NCBI GenBank assembly: GCA_910586195.1
Contig: CAJUHO010000049.1
Location: 1 to 6,377 of the forward strand
Origin: an uncultured Bacilli bacterium
Lineage (GTDB): Bacteria > Bacillota_I > Bacilli_A > RF39 > UBA660
DNA length: 6,377 bases
Reading direction: 5' to 3'
How positions within the stretch are numbered: position 1 is the stretch's first letter; every line of letters starts with the position of its first letter. The translations under genes and the position numbers were made by a program. The notes below the pieces were generated by a model. It saw only the letters and a list, made by a program, of their open reading frames with translations. It was not told where the DNA came from and did not search any database. Positions 1 through 6,236 of the stretch are shown here, in pieces.

Positions 1-332
<332 letters not shown>

Positions 333-395
333 TATTTAATTAATTTGATGAACACAATATCTTAGGTTTTCGGAGAATTGTTTCTCTATATATTT

Positions 396-503
396 TCTTG
401 GTGACGATAGCGAAGGGGGTACACCTGTTCCCATCCCGAACACAGAAGTTAAGCCCTTCAGCGCCGACGATAGTTTTATCGCGAAAATAGGACGTTGCCA
501 AGA
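396..503 (+). rRNA. 5S ribosomal RNA
   Basis: This is a 5S rRNA gene on the same strand as the 23S and about 60 bases downstream of it. It is recognised by the highly conserved internal segment CCCATCCCGAACACAGAAGT (430-449) followed by TAAGCCCTTCAGCGCCGA. The ends are set by the terminal helix, TCTTGG (396-401) pairing perfectly with CCAAGA (498-503). The gene is only about 108 nt, against the usual 115-120. The shortfall lies in the helix IV/loop E arm between the CGACGATAG and AAAATAGGACG segments (about 466-494), where only a short TTTT/AAAA stem remains. A run of nine T follows at 504-512. Identity is certain; the exact ends are inferred. Confidence 0.95.
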
Positions 504-518
504 TTTTTTTTTGTTTAT

Positions 519-549
519 AACGTTGATATCTTTTATATCAGCGTTTTTT
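519..549 (+). terminator. Intrinsic terminator of the rRNA operon
   Basis: An 11-bp stem, AACGTTGATAT (519-529) with ATATCAGCGTT (535-545), has one T-G wobble and a 5-base loop. It runs directly into a T tract (544-549). It lies 15 bases after the 5S gene, where an rRNA operon terminator is expected, and so separates the rRNA genes from the t6A genes downstream. Confidence 0.9.
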
Positions 550-790
550 GTGAATTAAAATTCTTAATATTATTTACTATATCTATTACTTATAATAAAA
601 AGAATTATAGGTAATACTGTGTTTAATAAAATAATGTAACTAAATAAAGATATGAAAAGATATTTTTTAATAAATAACATATTTTGTGGAAAACTATGAA
701 AAGAGAAGAAGAGAGTTATAGTTTTTCTAAAAAATTTAATCTTATTAATGGAAAATTTAACACTTGGCTTGTTAAATCGTACGATAACTC
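550..790. other. AT-rich intergenic region between rRNA and tsa operons
   Basis: No tRNA or convincing gene was found here. The stretch is very AT-rich and carries a few weak signals. One is a 32-codon open frame at 696-794 (ATG to TGA) with a poor ribosome-binding site. A second is a direct repeat AAAATTTAA at 731-739 and 752-760. A third is an imperfect palindrome at 771-788, centred on ATCGTACGAT, just upstream of the tsaE promoter. None is strong enough to call as a gene or a defined site. Confidence 0.6.
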
Positions 791-820
791 TTGATATTCA
801 AAATAAGACTTTGTTATAAT
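791..820 (+). promoter_or_regulatory. Promoter of the tsaE-tsaB-rimI operon
   Basis: This is a sigma-A type promoter. The -35 is TTGATA (791-796), the spacer is 18 bases, and the -10 is a perfect TATAAT (815-820) with an extended TG at 812-813. Transcription would start near 827, leaving a leader of about 25 bases that holds the GAGAGGTG Shine-Dalgarno (839-846) before the tsaE ATG. Its near-consensus form fits steady housekeeping expression. It lies well after the rRNA terminator, so the tsa genes need not depend on rRNA transcription. Confidence 0.85.
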
Positions 821-851
821 ATTTTATGGAAAGACTACGAGAGGTGAAAAT

Positions 852-1304
852 ATGGATTATAAAGTTACAACTTATTCTGAAGAGGAAACAATAGAACTTG
901 CACAAAATATAGAATCAGAAAAGTTTAAAAATATGGTTATTTGTTTAGAGGGAGATTTAGGCAGTGGCAAGACAGTATTTACAAAAGGCTTTGCACATGC
1001 CCTAGAAATAGACGAGGATGTGACATCTCCTACATTTAATATTATTAAAGAATATACAACAGGAGAAATGCCTTTATATCACATGGATGTGTATAGACTA
1101 GATGGAAAAGTGGGAGAGCTCGGAATAGAAGAATATTTTACTAAGGGTGGTATTACGATTATTGAATGGGCAGATACTATTATGGATTATTTGCCAGATA
1201 AACGTTTGGATATAAAAATTAAAGTAATAGACGAAGAAAAAAGAGTTTTTATAATTACACCACATGGAAAAAGATATGAGGACCTATGTGAGGCTGTTCT
1301 ATGA
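852..1304 (+). CDS. tsaE: tRNA t6A biosynthesis ATPase TsaE
   Basis: This is the P-loop ATPase subunit of the bacterial threonylcarbamoyl-transfer complex. With TsaB and TsaD it supports repeated rounds of t6A formation at A37 of ANN-decoding tRNAs in the cytoplasm. The 150-residue protein has the family's usual length and layout. The Walker A motif GDLGSGKT is at residues 34-41 (Lys40, Thr41). A VTSPTF switch-like segment is at 57-62. The YHMDVYRL block at 76-83 carries the conserved acidic Asp79. IEWAD at 104-108 supplies the family Glu105-Trp106 pair. The ATG start is supported by GAGAGGTG (839-846), with its AGG core 7 bases upstream. It is first in its operon, behind a consensus-like promoter, and overlaps tsaB by 4 bases (ATGA), which suggests translational coupling. 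All expected key residues are present. Confidence 0.96.
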   Translation: MDYKVTTYSEEETIELAQNIESEKFKNMVICLEGDLGSGKTVFTKGFAHALEIDEDVTSPTFNIIKEYTTGEMPLYHMDVYRLDGKVGELGIEEYFTKGGITIIEWADTIMDYLPDKRLDIKIKVIDEEKRVFIITPHGKRYEDLCEAVL

Positions 1305-1924
1305 AAGTTTTATATATAGATACATCCTCTAGTTTTTTGTATGCAGGAATTGTGGAAAATGGAAGGCTATTAGTAGAGTGTCAAAAATATTATGCACAAG
1401 ATTTATCTAAAGAGGCATTACCAGAAATTATTAAATTATTTGAAATTAGTAAAGTGTTACCAAAGCAAATTGATAAAATTATTGTAGTGAATGGGCCAGG
1501 ATCTTTTACAGGAATCCGAATTGGAATTACAATTGTAAAGGTATATGCATGGAGTTTAAATATTCCAATAACAACTATTACATCGTTAGAAGCAATGGCT
1601 ATATCTACTCACAATCATAAGTATTATGTTCCTATGATTGATGCAAGGCGTGGATATATTTATACAGCTATTTATGATGATAATTATCGACCAATTTTAT
1701 TACCACAACATGTAAAACTTGAAAAAGTCTTACAAAAATTGGAAGATATTAATGATTATATAGTGATAACAAATGATGATATCATGGTGCACGGGTCAAA
1801 AGAACAATATAAACCAGACATTGTAAAAATTGTGAACTTCTTTAAAGAGAAAGAGGCGATAAACCCACATTTTATAAATCCTAGCTATTTAAAATTAACA
1901 GAGGCTGAAGAAAGCAGACAGTAA
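1301..1924 (+). CDS. tsaB: tRNA t6A biosynthesis scaffold protein TsaB
   Basis: TsaB is a degenerate paralogue of TsaD with the ASKHA fold. It dimerises with TsaD and is needed for t6A synthesis, but is not itself the transferase. The 207-residue protein shows the N-terminal phosphate-1-like IDTSSS (6-11), the family signature GPGSFTGIRIG (65-75), the MIDARRGYIYTAIYD strand pair (112-126) and the C-terminal PSYLKLTEAE (194-203). It is somewhat shorter than the roughly 220-240 residues common in the family, and the large C-terminal insertions of TsaD are absent, as expected. In the segment after the second strand, most family members have a His-Ser pair before the helix; here it reads Leu-Ser (residues 35-36). 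The start overlaps the tsaE stop (ATGA, 1301-1304) with TGAGG at 1289-1293 as Shine-Dalgarno. The next gene begins immediately after its stop codon. Confidence 0.95.
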   Translation: MKVLYIDTSSSFLYAGIVENGRLLVECQKYYAQDLSKEALPEIIKLFEISKVLPKQIDKIIVVNGPGSFTGIRIGITIVKVYAWSLNIPITTITSLEAMAISTHNHKYYVPMIDARRGYIYTAIYDDNYRPILLPQHVKLEKVLQKLEDINDYIVITNDDIMVHGSKEQYKPDIVKIVNFFKEKEAINPHFINPSYLKLTEAEESRQ

Positions 1925-2317
1925 ATGTTTTTAAAAATTACAAAAGATAATATTGATGATTTGCCAAGAGGCTTTTTAAGCGTAGAAACTGTAAAAGAGG
2001 AGCTTTTTCATAATCCTTTTGGGAAATATTTGTTATATAAAGAAGAGGAAGTTCTCGCTTATATTTATTATAGTGATATATACGAACGGGCAGAGATTAA
2101 TCAATTTGAAGTTCGAGAAGATAAAAGAGGATGTAAAATAGGCGAAAAGCTTTTAAAGAAATTCACAGAAATTGTGGAAAAAGATGTAACACTAGAGGTC
2201 AAAAACAACAATGATGTTGCTATACACCTATATAAAAAATATGGTTTTGTGGAAAAAGCAGTTCGCAAGGGGTATTATCAGGGAGTAGATGCAATATTGA
2301 TGGAGAAGATAATTTAA
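1925..2317 (+). CDS. rimI: GNAT N-acetyltransferase, RimI-like
   Basis: This is a single-domain GCN5-related acetyltransferase of 130 residues. RimI uses acetyl-CoA to acetylate protein N-termini, classically ribosomal protein bS18, and the gene is commonly found between tsaB and tsaD as here. Visible family features are the EINQFEV strand (57-63) and the acetyl-CoA-binding loop RGCKIGEKLL (68-77). LEVKNNNDVAIHLYKKYGF (90-108) contains Glu91 and Tyr103, which align with the catalytic Glu103 and Tyr115 of enterobacterial RimI. The C-terminal RKGYYQGVDAILMEK spans 114-128. The loop departs from the usual Q/R-x-x-G-x-G/A: the first glycine is Lys71. It is slightly shorter than typical RimI (about 145-150). 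The ATG directly follows the tsaB TAA with only a weak purine stretch upstream, so translation probably depends on coupling. The true substrate in this organism is not shown by the sequence. Confidence 0.88.
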   Translation: MFLKITKDNIDDLPRGFLSVETVKEELFHNPFGKYLLYKEEEVLAYIYYSDIYERAEINQFEVREDKRGCKIGEKLLKKFTEIVEKDVTLEVKNNNDVAIHLYKKYGFVEKAVRKGYYQGVDAILMEKII

Positions 2318-2348
2318 AAGTCCTTTCACTAGAAAATAAGGGCTTTTT
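2316..2348 (+). terminator. Terminator-like hairpin overlapping the rimI stop codon
   Basis: A 10-bp stem, AAAAGTCCTT (2316-2325) with AAGGGCTTTT (2338-2347), has one T-G wobble and a 12-base loop. It ends in a run of five T (2344-2348), four of which are within the stem. The left arm starts inside the rimI TAA. The short T tract makes it a weak or leaky terminator, so it may only reduce the amount of tsaD transcript coming from the tsaE promoter. Confidence 0.55.
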
Positions 2349-2349
2349 A

Positions 2350-2358
2350 TGTTAGAAT
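2350..2358 (+). promoter_or_regulatory. Possible extended -10 promoter for tsaD
   Basis: TG-T-TAGAAT at 2350-2358 matches an extended -10 element and sits about 28 bases before the tsaD ATG. No good -35 hexamer is seen at the right distance, and AT-rich DNA makes such matches common. It is listed because the hairpin just upstream would otherwise limit tsaD expression. Confidence 0.3.
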
Positions 2359-2385
2359 AAAGTTATATGAAAAGAGTGAATCAGT

Positions 2386-3390
2386 ATGAAAGATATTTAT
2401 ATTTTAGGAATTGAAAGTAGTTGTGATGAAACTAGTGCTGCAATTATAAAGAACGGATGTATTGACATTGCTACTGTTATTTCCTCTCAAATTGATGTAC
2501 ATAAAGATTACGGTGGTGTAGTTCCAGAAATTGCGTCTCGTCATCACGTGAAAAATATAACTTTTGTCTTACAAGAGTGTTTAGAGAGGGCAAAAATGAC
2601 TATGGATGATATTGATGGCATTGCTATTACTTATGGACCAGGATTAATAGGTTCCCTATTGATTGGACTTGAAGCAGCAAAGACACTTGCGTATCTTTAT
2701 CAAAAACCACTAATTCCTATACATCATATTGCAGGACATATTTATGCTAATAGTCTTGTAAAACCATTACAATTTCCACTACTTGCACTAGTTGTTAGTG
2801 GAGGTCACACAGAACTAATTGAAATGCAGGATCACTTTAAATTTCGAAAATTAGGTGGAACATTAGATGACGCTATCGGCGAATGCTACGATAAAGTAGC
2901 ACGTGTGATTGGTCTTGAGTATCCTGGAGGTCCTAAAATTGACAAATTAGCAGTGGAAGGTTCTCCTACTTATAAGTTGCCAGTTCCATTAAAGGATGAT
3001 AGTTATAACTTTTCATTTAGTGGATTAAAAAGTGCTGTGATTAATCTTTCACATAATGAGACTCAACGTGGAAATTCTTTAAGAGAAGCAGATTTGGCAT
3101 CGTCATTTCAAAAGGTTGCAGTAAAAAGTATTGTTGAGAAGACAAAGAAAGCATTGCAGGATACAGGAATTAAACGATTAATTGTAGCTGGTGGCGTAGC
3201 AGCTAGCCAAGGTCTACGTAATGAGATTTATAAAATGGCTGATGAGTTGCAAGTAGAAGTATCCATACCACCATTAAAGTATTGTACAGATAATGCGGCT
3301 ATGATTGCATCTGCTGGATATTATGCTTATAAATTAGGAAGAAGAGCAGACTTTTCTTTAAATAGTTTATCAAGTGATAAATTACAATAA
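2386..3390 (+). CDS. tsaD: tRNA N6-adenosine threonylcarbamoyltransferase TsaD
   Basis: TsaD is the catalytic subunit that transfers the threonylcarbamoyl group from threonylcarbamoyl-AMP to N6 of A37 in tRNAs reading ANN codons. The 334-residue protein has the full Kae1/TsaD architecture. GIESSCDETS is at 8-17 and SRHH at 51-54. The metal-binding HxxxH is His114-Ile-Ala-Gly-His118. SGGHTEL is at 138-144, GGTLDDAIGECYDK at 157-170, GGP at 181-183, FSFSGLKSAV at 209-218 and VAGGVAAS at 267-274. CTDNAAMIASAG (300-311) holds the third metal ligand, Asp302. The start is supported by GAGTGA (2374-2379), 6 bases upstream. It follows rimI by 68 bases across a weak hairpin. No frameshift or missing ligand is visible. 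Its substrate-making partner TsaC/YwlC is not in the window. Confidence 0.98.
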   Translation: MKDIYILGIESSCDETSAAIIKNGCIDIATVISSQIDVHKDYGGVVPEIASRHHVKNITFVLQECLERAKMTMDDIDGIAITYGPGLIGSLLIGLEAAKTLAYLYQKPLIPIHHIAGHIYANSLVKPLQFPLLALVVSGGHTELIEMQDHFKFRKLGGTLDDAIGECYDKVARVIGLEYPGGPKIDKLAVEGSPTYKLPVPLKDDSYNFSFSGLKSAVINLSHNETQRGNSLREADLASSFQKVAVKSIVEKTKKALQDTGIKRLIVAGGVAASQGLRNEIYKMADELQVEVSIPPLKYCTDNAAMIASAGYYAYKLGRRADFSLNSLSSDKLQ

Positions 3391-3434
3391 GAATTTTGTC
3401 GAAATTTTGAAAAAAGTATTTCTCGTATCTTATT

Positions 3435-3474
3435 TTATGATATAATAAATATCATAATAGGATAGATATCATAA
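3435..3474. promoter_or_regulatory. Candidate operator: dyad plus a third half-site
   Basis: TTATGATAT (3435-3443) and ATATCATAA (3449-3457) form a perfect 9-bp inverted repeat with a 5-base centre, and it covers the -10 hexamer. The right half-site ATATCATAA recurs exactly at 3466-3474, 17 bases after its first copy. A dyad overlapping a -10 with a repeated half-site downstream is the layout of a repressor-binding region. The sequence is all A/T apart from one G or C per half-site, so chance similarity cannot be excluded, and no regulator gene is visible. Confidence 0.4.
3438..3446 (+). promoter_or_regulatory. Extended -10 promoter of the FIST-aldehyde dehydrogenase unit
   Basis: TG-A-TATAAT (3438-3446) is a perfect extended -10 element. 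No strong -35 is seen at 16-18 bases upstream; TTGAAA at 3407-3412 is too far away. Transcription would start near 3453 and give an mRNA leader of about 140 bases. The weak -35 and the overlapping dyad suggest regulated expression, but this is inference. Confidence 0.6.
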
Positions 3475-3498
3475 ATAGTATGGTCTTACTAATATGTA

Positions 3499-3533
3499 TA
3501 AGTTTTCCTAAAATAAAACTTAACCAAGTTTTT
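3499..3533 (+). promoter_or_regulatory. Leader with mutually exclusive stems upstream of the FIST gene
   Basis: TAAGTTTT (3499-3506) can pair with AAAACTTA (3515-3522), loop of 8. The same middle arm, AAAACTT (3515-3521), can instead pair with AAGTTTT (3526-3532), loop of 4, followed by one more T. The two pairings cannot coexist. Each stem has only one G-C pair and the T run is short, so neither would be very stable. This could be an attenuator-like switch or simply repeated AT-rich sequence. No known riboswitch class is recognised. Confidence 0.25.
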
Positions 3534-3580
3534 ATATAGATGTAAATTTTGGTCTTGTATAAAAAGGTTTGTAAATAAAA

Positions 3581-3585
3581 AGGAG
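3581..3585 (+). promoter_or_regulatory. Shine-Dalgarno that fixes the FIST gene start at the ATG
   Basis: AGGAG (3581-3585), preceded by a run of A, lies 8 bases before the ATG at 3594. An in-frame GTG at 3585-3587 overlaps this site by one base, so it has no room for ribosome binding of its own. The ATG is therefore the likely start, three codons downstream of the GTG. Confidence 0.85.
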
Positions 3586-3593
3586 TGGATATA

Positions 3594-4757
3594 ATGTTAA
3601 AGTCAAATGTTGGTTATAGTATGGAAGCAGATAGCTTTTCCTCTGGTGTTCTTACAGCAAAGATTGCGAAGAAAGGATTAAAACCGAAGATTGGTTTTCT
3701 TTACACTTCTGTTTTATCAGATGTAAAGGAAGTAGTAAGAGGTGTAAAGAGTGTTACCGACGCTCCTATTATTGGTTGTACAAGTAGTGGTGCTATTATT
3801 GTTCCTGAAGGCATTGTTGCTTCACCCAATGGATTTAGTGGAATGTTAATGATGGATGATACTAAAATGGAAGTTGGTGTAGCTTGTCATGAGGGTGGAA
3901 GGAATGCTAGAAATATTGGACGAAAGGTCGCTATTGAAGCTGTTAAGAATGCAGGAAGTACTAGGGCACCCTCTTACTTTTATATGGTAGCATCTCCTAA
4001 AGAAGAGGAAGATTATCTGTTAGGAATTCAAGATGTTATAGGTGATGTTCCTTGTTTTGGCGGAAGTGCTGCTGATGATACAGTAGAAGGAAAATGGAAA
4101 ATTATTTGTGAAGATAAGGTGTTCTCTAATGGTGTGGCAGTTGCTTTCTTTTATACGGATCGTGATATCGAAACAGTCTATACAGGAGCTTATCGTGAAA
4201 CTAGAAAATGTGGAATTATTACAAAAGTTGATAATGATCGTACTTTATGCACAATAGATGGGGAAAAAGCTTTAGTAAAATATGGAGAATGGATAAAAAA
4301 AGATCCAAGAGAATTACGTGGAACAAATTTATTAGTGGCATCTATTAAAAGACCGTTGGGAGTTAAAGATCCAGTGGGAAATTTAACTGTTGTACGTCAT
4401 CCTATGATTGGAAATTCTGATAATACTATGAATATTGGAAATCGTTTAGCAGAAAAAACGGCAGTAATTATGTTGGAAGCAACAACAGATGAATTAATTG
4501 ATTCAACTGGGGATACAATGAAAGCATTGAAAAAGAAAATATCTGTAGAACCTGGTGCATATATATTAGTTCATTGTGGTGGAAGAAAGCTAGGAATTGG
4601 AAAACGTCTGCCAGAAGTACATAGACAATTATTAAAAGAGTCAAAAGGTGTGCCATTTATTACCGTATTTACATTCGGGGAATATGGATATCATGAACAT
4701 AGTGCAAATAGTTGTGGTGGATTGATGTTATCATTTACAGCATTTGGTAAAGAATAA
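3594..4757 (+). CDS. Stand-alone FIST domain protein (FIST N and FIST C)
   Basis: This protein of 387 residues is built entirely of a FIST N-terminal domain and a FIST C-terminal domain. FIST is a sensory domain proposed to bind small ligands such as amino acids, and is usually joined to chemoreceptor, histidine kinase or GGDEF outputs. Supporting motifs are PIIGCTSSG (58-66), the FIST N signature; DVPCFGGSAADD (151-162), the typical P-x-x-G-G-S-A-x-D block; and FTFGEYGY...NSCGG (359-376), the C-terminal FIST C signature. No signal peptide, membrane segment or output domain is seen, so it should be cytoplasmic and soluble. It has eight cysteines (62, 98, 154, 172, 206, 219, 328, 374), the last two each followed by two glycines. 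The ATG at 3594 is preferred over a GTG at 3585 because of the Shine-Dalgarno position. An aldehyde dehydrogenase gene follows after 15 bases, which suggests a shared metabolic role. The ligand and partner are unknown. Confidence 0.88.
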   Translation: MLKSNVGYSMEADSFSSGVLTAKIAKKGLKPKIGFLYTSVLSDVKEVVRGVKSVTDAPIIGCTSSGAIIVPEGIVASPNGFSGMLMMDDTKMEVGVACHEGGRNARNIGRKVAIEAVKNAGSTRAPSYFYMVASPKEEEDYLLGIQDVIGDVPCFGGSAADDTVEGKWKIICEDKVFSNGVAVAFFYTDRDIETVYTGAYRETRKCGIITKVDNDRTLCTIDGEKALVKYGEWIKKDPRELRGTNLLVASIKRPLGVKDPVGNLTVVRHPMIGNSDNTMNIGNRLAEKTAVIMLEATTDELIDSTGDTMKALKKKISVEPGAYILVHCGGRKLGIGKRLPEVHRQLLKESKGVPFITVFTFGEYGYHEHSANSCGGLMLSFTAFGKE

Positions 4758-4772
4758 AAGTGGGAGGATATA

Positions 4773-6212
4773 ATGAAAAATATAGTTGGTAAGGAAAGAT
4801 TGGATGCTAGTAATAAGAAAGTTATAGAAGTAGAAAATCCGGCAACAGGGGAAATTTTGGATACCGTCCCTAATGCAACGAAAGAGGATGTCGACAGAGT
4901 TGTAAAGATTGCTAAAATAGCTCAAAAGAAATGGGCCAAAATCCCTTTGCATGAGCGTGGAAGAATTTTAGAAAAATTTGTGGAATTAGTAGAAGAAAAA
5001 AGTGAAGAACTTGCTAGAACATTATCAAATGAGACTGGAAAACCTATAATAGAAGCCAGAGCAGAAATTGGAAATACCAGAACTTTTGTTTATGGATATG
5101 TAGAAAAGGCAAAGCACTTATATGGGATTACGATTCCAGCTGGAAATGAAGTAGGACAAGAAAATACTATTCAGATGACAGTAAGAGAGCCACTAGGGGT
5201 AGTGGCATGTATTATACCCTTTAATTTTCCATGTGATTTATTTGGTCAAAAAGTTCCTTCTGCTTTAGTAATGGGAAATAGTGTTATTGTAAAGCCTTCC
5301 TCTTATAATCCACTAACTTTACATCGCTATTGTGAACTTTTATTAGAAGCAGGCATTCCTGCAGGAGTTGTTAACTGCATTTCTGGAGACGGAAAAATTA
5401 CGGGACAAGCTTTAGCGCAACATAAAGATGTTCATTTAATTAGTGTGACAGGATCTACTGCGGTTGGAATGCAAACAATGGCAACCGCCAGTAAGAATTT
5501 ATCTCATGTTATGTTAGAACTAGGAGGAAATGATGCCTTTATTTTAGATAAAGATGGAGACTTGGATTTAGCGGTTGAGGAGCTTGTTTGGGGTAGACTT
5601 TATAATACTGGACAGGTTTGCTGTGCTAGTAAAAGATTTCTAATTCATAATAATATAAAAGAAGAGTTTACAAAACGTGTCATTGAAAAAATTAATACGC
5701 TTAAGGTAGGAATGCCTAATGAAGAAGATACACAAATTGGTTGTCTTATTAATGAAGAGGCGGCAATTCGTGTAGAGGATCAGGTTAGAAAGACCTTGGA
5801 ACAGGGTGCACGTTTAGCATATGGTGGACGCCGCAATAAAGCATTTTTTGAGCCTACTGTATTAACAGAAGTATCAAAAGATATGGATGTTATGAAAGAC
5901 ATGGAAATTTTTGGACCAGTAATTCCTATTTGTGGTTTTGATAATATAGATGAGGCTATTGCTATTGCTAATCAATCTAGCTATGGTCTTTGTGGAAACA
6001 TTATTACAAGTTCTATGAAAACGGCTTTTAAGGTAGCAACAGAATTAGAAGTAGGTGGTGCTATTATTAATGGCGCTAGTTTCTATCGTTCTGCAGAAAT
6101 GCCATTTGGAGGTTGGAAGCATTCTGGAATTGGTAATGAAGGAATTGCCACTACACTAGAAGAGGTATCTAAAATAAAAACAATAGTATTAAAAAATATT
6201 TTAAAAGACTAA
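4773..6212 (+). CDS. NAD(P)-dependent aldehyde dehydrogenase, succinate-semialdehyde dehydrogenase-like
   Basis: This is a complete ALDH-superfamily enzyme of 479 residues, the usual length, which oxidises an aldehyde to its acid with NAD(P)+. Catalytic features are all present. Asn151 lies in IIPFNFP (oxyanion hole), Lys174 in VIVKPSS (cofactor binding) and GSTAVG at 227-232 (Rossmann turn). The general base is Glu249 in LELGG, the nucleophile is Cys283 in NTGQVC, and EIFGPV is at 378-383. The C-terminal MPFGGWKHSGIG (443-454) is typical of the succinate-semialdehyde or related semialdehyde group. The residue after KPS is Ser, not Glu, which in this superfamily often goes with NADP use, but cofactor choice cannot be settled here. 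The substrate is also uncertain: succinate semialdehyde, lactaldehyde or another aldehyde are possible. GGGAGG (4762-4767) is a strong ribosome-binding site 5 bases before the ATG. It is very likely co-transcribed with the FIST gene. Confidence 0.93.
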   Translation: MKNIVGKERLDASNKKVIEVENPATGEILDTVPNATKEDVDRVVKIAKIAQKKWAKIPLHERGRILEKFVELVEEKSEELARTLSNETGKPIIEARAEIGNTRTFVYGYVEKAKHLYGITIPAGNEVGQENTIQMTVREPLGVVACIIPFNFPCDLFGQKVPSALVMGNSVIVKPSSYNPLTLHRYCELLLEAGIPAGVVNCISGDGKITGQALAQHKDVHLISVTGSTAVGMQTMATASKNLSHVMLELGGNDAFILDKDGDLDLAVEELVWGRLYNTGQVCCASKRFLIHNNIKEEFTKRVIEKINTLKVGMPNEEDTQIGCLINEEAAIRVEDQVRKTLEQGARLAYGGRRNKAFFEPTVLTEVSKDMDVMKDMEIFGPVIPICGFDNIDEAIAIANQSSYGLCGNIITSSMKTAFKVATELEVGGAIINGASFYRSAEMPFGGWKHSGIGNEGIATTLEEVSKIKTIVLKNILKD

Positions 6213-6236
6213 TTTTGAAATTTTATATTTTTTCGT

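Noticed and set aside
333..395. Possible tRNA in the 23S-5S spacer.
   Set aside because: The spacer is too short for a tRNA of about 75 bases and shows no T-loop or acceptor pairing; only a short GAGAA/TTCTC hairpin (373-386) is present.
3391..3420. Possible terminator directly after tsaD.
   Set aside because: The AATTT/AAATT pairing is only 5 bp of A-T with no following T run, so no terminator is called.
3585..3593. GTG start for the FIST protein, three codons upstream of the ATG.
   Set aside because: The GTG overlaps the AGGAG Shine-Dalgarno itself; the ATG at 3594 has the correct spacing.
3590..3595. TATAAT overlapping the start codon of the FIST gene; the same GGATATAATG string is at the aldehyde dehydrogenase start.
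   Set aside because: Both are explained by a purine-rich ribosome-binding site and an AT-rich spacer before ATG. A promoter there would begin inside the coding region.
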